From NCBI GenBank assembly GCA_905221605.1, contig CAJNDS010000208.1, forward strand, positions 122,501-186,500: a DNA stretch of 64,000 bases. The letters run 5' to 3'. The first letter of the stretch is position 1. The number at the start of each line of letters is the position of its first letter. Below the pieces are notes generated by a model. That model was given only the letters and a program-made list of their open reading frames with translations, ran no database searches and had not been told where the DNA came from. Below are positions 1 through 9,449 of the stretch, piece after piece. The position numbers were made by a program, and so were the translations under genes. This stretch comes from Symbiodinium natans (lineage: Eukaryota > Sar > Dinophyceae > Suessiales > Symbiodiniaceae).

Positions 1-728
1 CTGAGCCAACCCTCATCTCCGGAAACCATGTAAAAAGGCTACGCAGTGAATTTAATTTTGGGCAAACCCTAAATTAATAACCCTAAACAACGTAGTAAAC
101 CCGAAACTCCCCAAACTCTCGCCGAACTCTAAGCCCTAACATCCCTCGACCCTAAACCCTACTCCCAAAACCCCTACACCTCTTCCTAGCCTTCAAACTC
201 CCACAAATCCCATAATCCCACAAAAAAATCCTCAAATGCCCACAAACTTCCCCAAAAAAACCCACAAACAACTCCCCCCCCCCCCCAAAAAAAAAAAAAT
301 CCCCAAATTCCCTAAGCCCTGCAAGCCCCACACTCCAAACATCCCGCAACCTCCCAAGATCCCCAAAGCCCCAAAAGCTCCCGAACCCCTCAGAAAGCCC
401 CACAAATCGATAAACCCCTAAACCCTATAAATCCTGAACCCTATGAACCCTATGAACCCTATGAACCCTATGAACCCTGTGAACCCTGTGAACCCTATAA
501 ACCCTATAAACCCTATGAACCCTATGAACCCTATGAACCCTATGAACCCTATGAACCCTATGAACCCTATGAACCCTATAATATGAACCCTATGAACCCT
601 GTGAACCCTGTAAACCCTATAAACCCTGTAAACCCTATAAACCCTATAAACCCTACACCCTGAACCGGAAATCCAAACAAAAACCTATATAAACCCTGTA
701 AACCCTATAAACCCTATAGCCTATAAAC
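1..728. repeat. Degenerate telomere-type DNA and CCCTATGAA nonamers
   Basis: No gene is seen. The first 420 bases are C-rich, drifted CCCTAAA-type sequence with short C and A runs. From about 421 to 725 there are tandem nonamers CCCTATGAA, CCCTGTGAA and CCCTATAAA, which are expanded forms of the heptamer CCCTAAA. Open frames here are low-complexity and not believable as protein. Confidence 0.85.
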
Positions 729-832
729 CCTCCCGGCCTGTCCAAGATCAGATACGCGTTGCCGTCCACGTGCTCGTCCAGACCTCTCTCTGCCTCGCTT
801 GTGATGTCCGCGCCGCGGGGCCACAAAATAAC
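729..832 (-). CDS. Coding exon, unknown protein
   Basis: The minus strand reads VILWPRGADITSEAERG followed by LDEHVDGNAYLILDRPGG with GC-rich third positions. The upstream side is a CAG acceptor inside a direct repeat (see the intron at 833-911). A GT donor follows in the CCCTATAAA array. The family is not recognised. Confidence 0.7.
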
Positions 833-911
833 CTGCATCTCAAAGGACTCGGTTTTTTTTCGGGTTTAGGGTTTAGGGTTTAGGGTTTCGGGTTTAGGGC
901 CATAGGATAAC
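833..911 (-). other. Telomere-repeat intron flanked by exon duplication
   Basis: This 79-bp intron carries CCCTAAA repeats on the coding strand. On each side stands a copy of a 22-bp exon sequence, GATGCAGGTTAT followed by a near-identical tail with three mismatches. The boundaries CAG|GT fall inside both copies, so splicing restores one copy: ATG CAG | GTT ATT. The upstream exon piece is only about 17 bp (912-928). Confidence 0.65.
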
Positions 912-1080
912 CTGCATCCGTTCCAGGGCTTAAGACTCCTGAATAGGGCTTGTAGTACCCCCTACTACAATCCCTATTGAAGGACTGCTAGTATAAATTC
1001 TCGGGGTTTAGAGTCAAGGGCTTAAGACTCGTGCCCCTAAGGTTGGATTGCCCCTTTGATTGATTCAGGTAGAGGCCGAA

Positions 1081-1190
1081 AACCCTAAACCCTAAACCCC
1101 AAACCCTAAACTCTAATTACACCCTAAACCCTAAACCCTAAACCCTAAACCCTAAACCCTAAACCCTAAACCCTAAACCCTAAACCCCAA
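1081..1190. repeat. CCCTAAA array
   Basis: Near-perfect tandem CCCTAAA. A TTTAGGG array in the opposite orientation lies at 1308-1370, so the exon at 1202-1276 is bracketed by inverted telomere-type arrays. Confidence 0.95.
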
Positions 1191-1201
1191 CTCATGCTAA
1201 C

Positions 1202-1276
1202 CAGCTGGAGCAGCTCCATCCAGTCGGCCCCGGCGCCAGGTGCCCGCCGAAGCCGCGAAACTGTCCCAGCGATGGC
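1202..1276 (-). CDS. Coding exon, unknown protein
   Basis: The minus strand reads AIAGTVSRLRRAPGAGADW then MELLQL, 25 codons. It starts after the only AG between the CCCTAAA-side array and the exon (TTGAG|GCC) and ends at CTG|GTTAGC. The reading frame is preferred on codon use; a second frame is also open. Confidence 0.6.
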
Positions 1277-1402
1277 CTCAACCCCACGAGGCCCCACGGC
1301 AACCCAGGGTTTAGGGTTTAGGGTTTAGGGTTTAGGGTTTAGGGTTTAGGTTTAGGGTTTAGGGTCCCATTTTGTCGTTCAGGGGGGGGCTTCGGAAGGC
1401 AC

Positions 1403-1460
1403 CGCTACATTCACACATCTGTCCTCCACTGTGCTCGTGATGGCGGGCGATTGTGTAGTT
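1403..1460 (-). CDS. Coding exon, unknown protein
   Basis: The minus strand reads NYTIARHHEHSGGQMCECS. Acceptor CGAG|AAC, donor AGC G|GTGCC. It has three His and two Cys in 19 residues, but no zinc-finger spacing I recognise. Confidence 0.55.
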
Positions 1461-1620
1461 CTCGGGGTAGGGTTCAGGGTTCAGGGTTCAGGGTTCAGGG
1501 TTCAGGGCTCAGGGTTCAGGGTTCAGGGTTCAGGGTTTAGGGATTTAGGGGGGTTTAGGGTTTAATTAGGGTTTAGGGATTCGGGATTAGGGTTTAGGGT
1601 TTCGGGATTAGGGTCTCTGG

Positions 1621-1710
1621 GGTGTAGGGCTTGGGCTCATACCGCAACACCATGCATGCCGGATACTGCGCACCCTGCGGCCAATTTGAGCGCATGGAAG
1701 CCGAAACCAT
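1621..1710 (-). CDS. Possible exon, MVSASMRSNWPQ peptide
   Basis: The minus strand reads MVSASMRSNWPQGAQYPAC then MVLRYEPKPYT. Both ends are uncertain; an AG lies just upstream of the ATG. A plus-strand frame is also open, so the strand rests on agreement with the neighbouring exons. Confidence 0.4.
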
Positions 1711-1775
1711 TACTTACCCCAAACCCTAAACCCCCTAAACCGGAAACCCCAAACCCTCAACCACCAGGCCCCAAC

Positions 1776-1857
1776 CTGTTGACGACTCTGGATCACGCAG
1801 GAGGAGCTCCAGATCAAAGGTCCAATCTCCGTGAAACTTCAAGAGGACCTTGCCCTC
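1776..1857 (-). CDS. Coding exon, unknown protein
   Basis: The minus strand reads EGKVLLKFHGDWTFDLELLL then RDPESST, 82 bp. Acceptor CTGCAG|GAG and donor ACAG|GTTGG are canonical. The alternating hydrophobic pattern suggests beta strands. The family is not recognised. Confidence 0.7.
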
Positions 1858-2139
1858 CTGCAGGTTTAGGGTTGTTTGGGCTCTCACAGGCTTTTGAGGG
1901 CATTCTTGCAGATTTGTCGGGTTTTAGGAGTTTTCTGACGGTAATTTTTTTTAAGTGTTTGAAAAGGGAGGAGGTTTCGGAAGCTGAGGTTAGAAGCTAC
2001 AAGAGGAACTCGTGCATACTTAGGGCGAGAGTCGATTTCACCGGGACCTTGAGCCAGGGTGTGCACGAAGAGTACTGCTTGCTTCAGAACCCGCCCCCCT
2101 CCCTCCAAAAAACACAAACAGAAATGTATATAGAGGTAG

Positions 2140-2255
2140 AAAAAGAGAGAGCGAGAGAGAGCGAGAGAGAGAGAGAGAGAGAGTGAGAGAGAGAGAGAGA
2201 GAGAGATAGAGAGAGCTTGCTTATGAGGGCAAGGGGGGGGGGGGGGGGGGGGAGT
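2140..2255. repeat. GA microsatellite and poly-G
   Basis: A (GA)n tract with interruptions at about 2140-2217 is followed by a G run at about 2236-2252. The 176-codon open frame ending here is low-complexity read-through and was not called as a gene. Confidence 0.9.
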
Positions 2256-2329
2256 TCTTAAGCAAGAAATCGCCTAGGGCTTAGGGCGTTCGGGATATTT
2301 TTGGGGACGTTGAAGCTAGGAACTTTTAC

Positions 2330-2444
2330 AGGCGCAAACGGATGACTTTTTGGAGCGCCTCCCAGTCGTCTCGGAAGTGCTGCTCGCTCTCGCAGTCCAT
2401 GGTCATGTCATACACCTCCGGAGGATTCCAAGAAGGCAGATCCC
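2330..2444 (-). CDS. Coding exon, unknown acidic protein
   Basis: The minus strand reads DLPSWNPPEVYDMTMDCESE then QHFRDDWEALQKVIRLR. Acceptor TTAAG|GGG; strong donor CT|GTAAAAG. If unspliced it would stop at the TAA inside that donor, so it could instead be a C-terminus. Confidence 0.7.
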
Positions 2445-2592
2445 CTTAAGGCTTTAGGGTTTAGGGTATAGGGTTTAGGGTATAGGGTTTAGGGTTTAGG
2501 GTTTTTAGGGCCAAATAGTCCCCTATACTACGATGGGGTCATTCTTGGGAAGCCTTGAAGGGAGCTACTTGTTGGATCCTCCCAGGGGTGTG

Positions 2593-2745
2593 CTTGGAGG
2601 TTCACGGTACTTATTCACCAATTATGACTGTGTGGCAAGTACAGTTATAAGTACAGTTGTACCCCTAAACCCCAAACCCTAAACTTCTGAACCCTAAACC
2701 CTAAGCAGTTATATATTTGGTTCAGGAGTACCATGAACCTCCAAG
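2593..2745. mobile_element. Introner-like palindrome, family A copy 1
   Basis: Terminal inverted repeats CTTGGAGGTTCACGGTAC and GTACCATGAACCTCCAAG enclose sub-terminal motifs such as CTGTACTTATAACTG. The interior holds a short CCCTAAA block (about 2668-2704). It borders the exon at 2755-2886, consistent with an intron. Confidence 0.8.
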
Positions 2746-2754
2746 TGGGATGTC

Positions 2755-2886
2755 AGGCACCTCCGGGGCGGCGTCGCAGACCACGGTGACGGTGGACTCC
2801 GCAATCTCAAGATCACCCACGGGCGTGTCGAGAGGCAGCTCGCCGTGCCCATGGACGAACTTCAGCCGCGGCTGGTAGACATAGGC
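2755..2886 (-). CDS. Coding exon between two family A elements
   Basis: The minus strand reads AYVYQPRLKFVHGHGELPLD then TPVGDLEIAE, STVTVVCDAAPEVP: 44 codons, phase 0 at both ends. Acceptor AAGCAG|GCC; donor is GA (CCT|GAC) or GT six bases earlier. The introner palindromes abut both sides. Confidence 0.8.
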
Positions 2887-2889
2887 CTG

Positions 2890-3009
2890 CTTGGAGGTTC
2901 ATGGGTACGTACAACCCCCATGATAAGTCTACTTATAACCTACTTAGAGGACTTAGGGGCCTGATGGGTACAGGTATAATTGGGGTTATAAGTACCCTGA
3001 ACCTCCAAG
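2890..3009. mobile_element. Introner-like palindrome, family A copy 2
   Basis: CTTGGAGGTTCATGGGTAC at one end and GTACCCTGAACCTCCAAG at the other. It lies between exon 3014-3046 and exon 2755-2886. On the coding strand the intron would start GACACTTGG and end CCAAGCAG, a GA-AG pair of the kind known in dinoflagellates. Confidence 0.85.
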
Positions 3010-3013
3010 TGTC

Positions 3014-3046
3014 AGAGGTCGCTCCTGCAACGCGCTCTGCTCTACC
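3014..3046 (-). CDS. Micro-exon GRAERVAGATS
   Basis: 33 bp, 11 codons, phase 0 to phase 0: acceptor TTCAG|GGT, donor TCT|GACACTTGG. It joins in frame to the exon at 2755-2886 across element A2. Confidence 0.55.
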
Positions 3047-3187
3047 CTGAAGACCTCCAAACCCTAAAGACCTACACCCTGAGCCCCATATGCCCTGAAC
3101 ACCCGATGACCCTGAACCCTAAACCCTAAACCCTAAACCTAAACCCTAAACCCTAAACCCTAAACCCTAAACCCCAACCGGGAACAC

Positions 3188-3290
3188 CGCCGAGCTGCCA
3201 GCTGAGGGAGGCCCAGCTCGATTCGGATCTGGCTGCTGATTTCCCGGAGTGTGTCACCCGGCTCGCAGTCCACCCAGACTTCGTCCCCAC
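3188..3290 (-). CDS. Coding exon, possible Ubl-like segment
   Basis: The minus strand reads GGDEVWVDCEPGDTLREISS then QIRIELGLPQLAAR. The VWV-x8-TLREI-x9-LGLP layout resembles part of a ubiquitin-like fold, but that is a guess from pattern only. Acceptor TTAG|GTGGGG lies in a direct repeat. The donor is uncertain and does not phase-match the next micro-exon. Confidence 0.75.
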
Positions 3291-3377
3291 CTAAGGAGTC
3301 GTTTGGGTTTAGGGTCTGGGGTTTAGGGTTTAGGGTTTAGGGTTTAGGGTTTAGGGTTTCCCAGACTTCGTCCCCAC
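3291..3377 (-). other. Telomere-repeat intron flanked by 19-20 bp duplication
   Basis: An 87-bp intron. The coding strand reads CAG|GTGGGGACGAAGTCTGGG, then CCCTAAA repeats, then TTAG|GTGGGGACGAAGTCTGGG. The exon segment is present on both sides and GT-AG cuts fall at the same place in each copy. Spliced, the frame runs LACS|GGDEVW. Confidence 0.75.
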
Positions 3378-3379
3378 CT

Positions 3380-4286
3380 GAGCAGGCGAGGCGTTTGGGT
3401 TTAGGGGGGTTGGGGGTTAGGGTTTAGGGTTCAGGGGGTTTTGGGGGTTTAGAGTTTAGGCTTACATTGGATCCGGGGTAGCTAACCCGAAACCTTACAC
3501 CACAAACCCTCAAATCCTAAACCCCGGGCGGAGCACTGTACCCTAAACCTCAACCCCCAAAACCCTAAAAGCCTCCCAGCGCCAGGGTAGAGAGAAGTGC
3601 GGACAAGGTGCTGAGTGTGCGCGCACGGAACATGGCGCCGCTGGCCAAATTCGGCCAGATTTCGGATCCGGAAGCCAGTGGCAATCAGACAAATGGGCCC
3701 AGGAACTGTCGGAACCTACGGGCCCATCTACAATTATGGCAGTATGTCGCATGCGAGGTTTCTGGACTGGGGTTGAGGGTCTAGGGTTTGGGGTTTAGCG
3801 TTTGGGGTTTAGGGTTTGTGGTTTAGGTTTTTGGGGCTGAGGGGTTGGGTCTTAGCGTTTGGGGTCTTGGGGTTTTCTTGTTTAGGGAAGTGCTTCGCTT
3901 GAGCCTGTGCGGAGGGTCACGAATTGGAAGCCAAGAACAAGGCCCTCGGGAGAGGATCAGTAGTTCCAACTGAGTTTTAACGACCGCCAACCTAGTTCAT
4001 GGTTGGGATAGTACTAAAAAACAAGATTTCTATTCCTTATTGGGTTTAAGTACCCTTAAAAACGCAAAAATGTTACCCAACTATGACAAAGAAACCCCAA
4101 ACCCTAACCCCCAAACCCTGAACCTTCCTCGGTCAGGATGCTTTCCTTGAATACAGGGGTCCGTAAGGGCCTTACCCGGGGATTCAGCCAAGAGATCTCT
4201 ACGCAGACACTATAGTCCGGTACATTTCTTTTCGTATGAACCCTAAACCCTAAACTCTTAAACCTCCACGGTTTAGGGTTTGGGGT
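3380..4286. other. Gene-poor stretch with one ambiguous island
   Basis: Mostly drifted TTTAGGG/CCCTAAA. An island at about 3570-3760 is open in both directions (plus reading QWQSDKWAQELSEPTG; minus reading PVGSDSSWAHLSDCHW), so no strand is called. Nothing recognisable between 3890 and 4280. Confidence 0.5.
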
Positions 4287-4367
4287 TTAGGGCATGTAGA
4301 GGTCATCGAATGGTCCGAAAGCCTTCAAAGATCTCTTGCCTGCTCCAGCTGGAACAGCAGCTCCTGC
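4287..4367 (-). CDS. C-terminal exon, unknown protein
   Basis: The minus strand reads AGAAVPAGAGKRSLKAFGPF then DDLYMP and stops: 27 codons including TAA. Acceptor CTTAG|GCA. The stop codon is part of the telomere-type repeat (ATG CCC TAA ACC). Confidence 0.7.
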   Translation of the reverse strand, partial: AGAAVPAGAGKRSLKAFGPFDDLYMP

Positions 4368-4583
4368 CTAAGTGTGCACTATCGGGGTTGGAATAATTAC
4401 TCATTAGTGTTCCCTTCTGGTTTTGTTTCATAACTTTACCATACTATACTATAATGAGCCCCCACCCCCTAGCCTATTCTTATTATTATGTCCCCTATAG
4501 TAGTGGCTTAGTCCGGGAATTGCCGCAAATGCAGCTTAGAGGGGTCCAGGGTGTTGAGCGTTTAGGGTTTAGGGTTAGGGCTA

Positions 4584-4733
4584 CTTGGAGGTTCAGGGCA
4601 CTTATTAACCAATTGTAACTGTACTTATAACTGTACTTATAACATCTTATAACCATCTTAGGGCACTTAAGAGGCTTTTTCGTGGCCTATATGTGCAGCT
4701 GTATTCGGCTAACTTGTACCATGAACCTCCGAG
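4584..4733. mobile_element. Introner-like palindrome, family A copy 3
   Basis: Ends CTTGGAGGTTCAGGGCAC and GTACCATGAACCTCCGAG, with one mismatch in the right terminal repeat; the interior keeps CTGTACTTATAAC motifs. No clear exon flanks it. Confidence 0.75.
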
Positions 4734-5159
4734 TGTAAGCCCTATAAGCCCTAAACCCCAGCAACCGAAGAAACGCACGAGGTACCCGTGTTCTCTGCCA
4801 TGGGGCTTTGATTAAGGGAGCCGTGCAGCCCCCCCCCCCCCCACCCCCCCAACCCTCCACCCCACAATCAGAGGGTAGGGCTCTAGCAATTGAGCTTGGG
4901 GTCATATAAGAATCCTTCAAGAAGCGGCTCTGCACGGCCTCCATATTTTTGGGGGGTTTCGGGTTTAGGGTTTAGGGTGACAGGGCTAGAATCCTTGTTT
5001 CTACTTCGCATCCTTTTGAGAAATGACAGGGCTTTTAGCTCAGCCTTTTGCCGATCTTCTTCTTTGGAACCCCGAAACACCGAAGCCCAACAAACGCATA
5101 CCCAAAACTCCTTACCCTAAACTCCAAACCCTATACATCCTAAACTCAAAGCCCAAAAC

Positions 5160-5350
5160 CCTAAAACCCTAAAACCCTCAAACCCTCAAACCCTCAAACC
5201 CTCAAACCCTCAAACCCTCAAACCCTCAAACCCTCAAACCCTCAAACCCTCAAACCCTCAAACCCTCAAACCCTCAAACCCTAAAACCCTAAAACCCTCA
5301 AACCCTAAAACCCTAAACCCCTAAACCCTAAAACCCTAAACCCTAAACCC
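5160..5350. repeat. AAACCCTC octamer array
   Basis: Tandem AAACCCTC, an 8-base variant of the heptamer, grading into AAACCCTA at both ends. Confidence 0.95.
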
Positions 5351-5374
5351 CAAAGTGCATGGGTGCCCCGGCAC

Positions 5375-5434
5375 CGTGAAGCTTTCTGCAAAGAGCTTCA
5401 GGAGGCACCGAGTCAGGAGCGAGAGGTTCAGCAC
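5375..5434 (-). CDS. Coding exon, hydrophobic helix
   Basis: The minus strand reads VLNLSLLTRCLLKLFAESFT, exactly 20 codons. Acceptor GAG|GTG inside a direct repeat; donor ACG|GTGCCG. It looks like an amphipathic or membrane helix. Confidence 0.65.
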
Positions 5435-5519
5435 CTCAGGGTTTAGGGTTTAGGGTTTAGGGTTTAGGGTTTAGGGTTTAAGGCTTAGGGTTTAGGGTTT
5501 AGGGTTTAGGGCTCAGCAC
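5435..5519 (-). other. Telomere-repeat intron flanked by 14-bp duplication
   Basis: An 85-bp GT-AG intron. Coding strand: GCGGAG|GTGCTGAGCC, CCCTAAA repeats, then CCTGAG|GTGCTGAACC. GAGGTGCTGA is repeated on both sides and the splice sites fall at the same position in each copy. Spliced frame: HSSAE|VLNLSLL. Confidence 0.65.
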
Positions 5520-5595
5520 CTCCGCGCTTGAATGCTGAACCCCTAGAACCCCTAAATTTAGGGTTTAGCCCTACTAGTGGCTACCCACGAACCTC

Positions 5596-5835
5596 CTTGT
5601 AGCCCAGTAGCCATATTAAAATTCGGGGCCCCCTTTTTGGGTTGGTTACTTTATCAGGGAACCCAGAACCGACAAAGGGTACCCTAAACCCTAAACCCTA
5701 AACCCTAAACCCTAACTCCTAAACCCTAAACCCTAACTCCTAAACCCTAAACCCCAAGTAAGCTTCTCCATCCACCTTCACCAGGGACCCTTCTGAATCG
5801 GAAATGGGCATGCTGGGAACCACCGGGCTACCAAG
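5596..5835. mobile_element. Family B element or two half elements
   Basis: Left end CTTGTAGCCCAGTAGCC and right end CCGGGCTACCAAG match family B at 40.6 and 52.3 kb, and the inner CCCTTTTTGGGTTGG block also matches. A CCCTAAA array and an exon-like segment (5764-5812) lie inside, so this may be two elements or a composite. Confidence 0.45.
5764..5812 (-). CDS. Possible exon, SEGSLVKVDGEAYL
   Basis: The minus strand reads MPISDSEGSLVKVDGEA with acceptor CCCAG|C ATG. The donor is unclear (GC or GT). It is partly confounded by the surrounding element B ends. Confidence 0.4.
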
Positions 5836-5836
5836 C

Positions 5837-5960
5837 CCCTAAACCCTAAACCCTAAACCCTAAACCCTAAACCCTAAACCCTAAACCCTAAACCCTAAAC
5901 CCTAAACCCTAAACCCTAAACCCTAAACCCTAAACCCTAAACCCTAGCCCTAAACCCTAC
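5837..5960. repeat. Perfect CCCTAAA array
   Basis: About 17 near-perfect CCCTAAA units, one of the longest clean arrays in this part of the window. Confidence 0.95.
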
Positions 5961-6006
5961 ACCCTAAACCCGCAACCCCAGAAGAGCCCGCAAACAAAAC
6001 CCTGAC

Positions 6007-6095
6007 GCCCTCCGCCAGGGCGCCGCCGAGAGCGGGCAAGGCTTCGCGTCGCCCGGCGAAGTTCGGTAGTGATGGAGCAGCTGCGCCTCTTGCGG
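6007..6095 (-). CDS. Coding exon, unknown protein
   Basis: The minus strand reads ARGAAAPSLPNFAGRREALP then ALGGALAEG. Acceptor CGAAG|CC, donor GGC|GTCAGG. GC-rich third positions; family not recognised. Confidence 0.6.
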
Positions 6096-6109
6096 CTTCG
6101 GGCTTCGGG

Positions 6110-8210
6110 TAGCCCTAAACCCTAAACCCTAAACCCTAAACCCTAAACCCTAAACCCCTTTCCCCAAACCCTGAACCCTGAGGGGATTTGGAGTGTTAGG
6201 CCCCGGGGTTTTCTGAAGCTGGGGAAGGTCATCCCCCGAGGGCCTAGAAGCCTTTGGGTTTAGAATGTCCTGAAAAGAAGTCCCAAACCCCAACAGACCT
6301 CATCCCCCAGCAAAAAGCACAAGACAAACCTTAAGCCCTAATATTGGGGAATTGTATCCTACGTACACCCTAAACCCTAAACCCCAAACCCTCAACCCCG
6401 AACCCTAGACACGAAACCCTAATCCCTAAACCCTAAACCCTGAGTACAATCAGGGGTTCAGGGTGTAGAGTCCGAGGTGTCGCACTGTGAAGCAGGTGGA
6501 ACCCAAACACCCAAGCGCTCCCCTCGACCTGGAGATGTTTTAGGGTTTAGGATTTAGGGTTTGAAATTCTTTGGGGGGGTTAGGGCAACCCCCCATAAAC
6601 CTAAACCCTAAACTGCCCCAAACTGCCCTAAACTTCCCTAAACCCAAACCCTAAAACCTAAACCCCAAACCCCAAGCTCAAAAACGACCTGAGACCCTGT
6701 AAACCTTTCCAAAAGAACCCCAAACCTGGTAACCTGGGGCCGTGGCCCAAAACCGCAAGAAGGTCCTGAAGGCGCTGGGGATTGTGTCTTGTGGCTGGGG
6801 GTCTGGGATCAACCCTCCCCCTAAACCCTAAACCCTAAACCCTAAACCCTAAAGGGTTCAGGGCTTGGGGTTTGGGGTTCTAGTGTTTAGGGCTTCGGGT
6901 TTTGGGTTTCAGGATTTGGAGTTTCGGGTTGTAGGGTTTGGGGTTTTAGGGTTCCGGGTTTCAGGGTTTAGTGTCTGAGGTATATAGTACGGCACGACCC
7001 CAAAAAGGGACCCCAATTTAGAGAAGTACCCATCTAGGGTTTAGGTTTATGGTTTACATAGGGTGTGGGGTTTAGGGTTAAGGGTTTGGGGTGTACGGCT
7101 TAGGTTTTGGGCTTAGGCTTCACAACCTGCACCCCCACCCTGAACGCCAAGCCAAAGACCCAAACCCTGAACCCTGAAACCTGCATCCTAATTAAAACCA
7201 AACCCTAAGTTCCCAAACCCTAGACCCTAAACCCTAAACCCTAAACCCCAAACCCTAAACCCTAAACCCTCAACGCGAACCCCTAAGTTCTACACCCTTT
7301 AACCCACAGGTCCTAGAACTGCACCGCGCCCAGTAACCTAGGCTTAAAAAGGGTGCCCCTTTTTTTGGCTTAAAGGGGCTCATAAGGGAACCTACCCTAA
7401 ACCCTAAACCCTAAACCCTAAACCCTAAACCCTAAACCCTAAACCCTAAACCCTAAACCCTAAACCCTAAAAAAAAGGGAATAAGGGTACTACTGGGCAT
7501 CCTAGGAAACCCACAAGTCGGCTCAATGAACCCTGGGCCCCCGGAGTCACCTCAAGAACCTTGAGCCTGTGTCTAAGGGGTTTAGGGTTTAGGGTTTCGC
7601 GCTTTTTTGGGGGGATTTAAACCCTAAACCCTAAATCCTAAACCCTAAACCCTAAACCCTGAACCCTGAACCCTAGACCCTAAACCCTAGCGGTTGGGTT
7701 TTTTGGACTTCGGGCTCTGGGGTTCTAGGGCTCAGCCTCTGGAGTTTACCACATCTTTCCGTCCCTCTTCACCTTCAGTCTTCCACATGCCAGTAAAACC
7801 CCAAACTTCCCAAGTCCCAGCTAGGATGGCCCTTAAAAACCCTCTGAAAAGTATTTCTGAATAAGTTCCTCTTAAACCCAATAACCAAAAAATATAAAAT
7901 GTCCCAAGGGCCTACCTATAGCCAGGCGTCAGGACTAAAACCATGCACCCTAATACCCAAAACCCTAACCAGCCTAGATGCCCCCAAAGCCCTGAACCCT
8001 CAAGCGCTGGAACCGCAAAGTTTAGGGTTTAGGTTTTAGGGTTTAGGGTTTGGGGTCCCGAAAACCACCCCAAAAGTCCTGAAGTTGGCGCTGTGCTCGT
8101 TTGTGGCCACCTTGGCAGGCGCTTTGCTCCGGCAAGCACGAACCGGGGGGAAACAAATAACCCTAAACCCTAAACCCTAAACCCCAAACCCCAAACCCCA
8201 AAACCCTAAC
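6110..8210. other. Gene-poor stretch
   Basis: Two kilobases of drifted telomere-type sequence in both orientations, with a family C element (7337-7506). A small island at about 8085-8150 is open on both strands and was not called. No convincing exon otherwise. Confidence 0.6.
7337..7506. mobile_element. Family C element with CCCTAAA array inside
   Basis: Ends CCTAGG...AAAAAGGGTGCCCC and GGGAATAAGGGTACTACTGGGCATCCTAGG-type (given here in parts; compare 23485-23583). A clean CCCTAAA array fills about 7395-7470 of its interior. Confidence 0.55.
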
Positions 8211-8219
8211 CCATGGAAC

Positions 8220-8302
8220 CCCCATGATCAAGCACGCAGGACTGCGCAACCCGGATCGGGATTCCTGAGGGTCGGGCGAGCTGGAGGAAGTAGGACGACT
8301 TC
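8220..8302 (-). CDS. Coding exon, unknown protein
   Basis: The minus strand reads KSSYFLQLARPSGIPIRVAQ then SCVLDHG. Acceptor GCCAG|GAAG, donor GG|GTTCC. Good codon use; the other frames are broken by stops. Confidence 0.65.
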
Positions 8303-8326
8303 CTGGCGCATGCACACTCCTATGAA

Positions 8327-8434
8327 GGTTTAGGGTTTAGGGTTTAGGGTTTAGGGTTTAGGGTTTAGGGTTTAGGGTTTAGGGTTTAGGGTTTAGGGTT
8401 TAGGGTTTAGGGTTTAGGGTTTAGGGTTTAGGGT
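8327..8434. repeat. Perfect TTTAGGG array
   Basis: About 15 perfect TTTAGGG units on the coding-upstream side of the exon at 8220-8302 (CCCTAAA when read in the coding direction). Confidence 0.95.
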
Positions 8435-8479
8435 ACACAAGTCCGAACCCTTGACCCTAAACCCTAAACAGTAAACCCT

Positions 8480-9440
8480 GAATCCTAAACCGCAAAGTGC
8501 GGCCGATACACCTAGCCAGGCCCAGGCTTTGAGGGCTTTTCGGTTGGGAGGGTTTCTGGAGTGTTCAGCAAGAATTGGCTAGGCTTGCTTGAGCCACAAC
8601 CGGCACAACCGGGTTTAGGGTTTAGGCTAGGGTTTAGGGTTTAAGGTTTCGGGTTTAGGGTTTAGGGATGGTTTAGGGTTCAGCATCTCAAGTCCAAGCA
8701 TTCACTCGTCAAGCTCGTGACTCTGGTATCGAAAATCTACCCACCCACCCTTTGGATCCCAGAACATTACAAGGAAAACATCGTAATTTTTAACTTCAAT
8801 CAAAAGAACGGAGATGTCGACCTTAATTTCTATAAAGACAAAACGTCTCTAAAACAGAACCAAAACCGACCAAGATTCGCAGGCAAGGGGGGTCAGGGGG
8901 TCGGGTGGGGGGGGGGGGGGGTGTACGGGGTGGTGAGCTGGGCAAACGATGATCCAGGCAAATGCCCACGAATTAGGCATTGGCCTGGTTCGTGGCCATT
9001 AAGGTTTATATTTATGTACATTAGGAAAGGGAGGTTTTGGGTTTCCGGGGTCCGCCGACCCTGGCGGCATTAGGGAGGTGAAACCTCCCTACGGGGGGTG
9101 GGGGGCCACCCCCCCCGCCTCTCCACCCCCACCCACCTCGACTCCCCCCCCCAACCCCACAAAGCTCTGCAAACGTTGACCCTGAACCGTAAACGCCCAA
9201 ACCCTACACCTGTTCTCCTGCGGAGGCTCTTAAATTTGTTCCCTAAACCCCGAACAGGAGTTGAGGGTTCCACAGGGTTTCTTAGAGGGTTCGGGGTTCT
9301 GGCCATGTCGGTTGCCATCTCAGGTTTGGGCAAAAGGGAGTAGTGGGTGTAGGGTAGAGTGTATCGCATTTAGGGTGTAAAATTTAAGGTGTACGATGTA
9401 GGGTCCCCAAAGTACCTTTAACCTAAGGGCATTCGCCTTG
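8480..9440. other. Spacer downstream of the FNIP gene
   Basis: An AT-richer stretch (8717-8880) with G and C runs near 8907-8922 and 9090-9150. Plus-strand frames here lack splice sites and protein-like composition. Nothing supportable. Confidence 0.55.
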
Positions 9441-9449
9441 CTTTCGACT

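Noticed and set aside
1656-2186. 176-codon plus frame through the GA microsatellite
   Set aside because: Opens in repeats, ends in poly-(RE), and overlaps minus-strand exons with better composition.
5160-5350. CRISPR array
   Set aside because: Units are 7-9 bases without spacers; nothing in the window has repeat-spacer structure.
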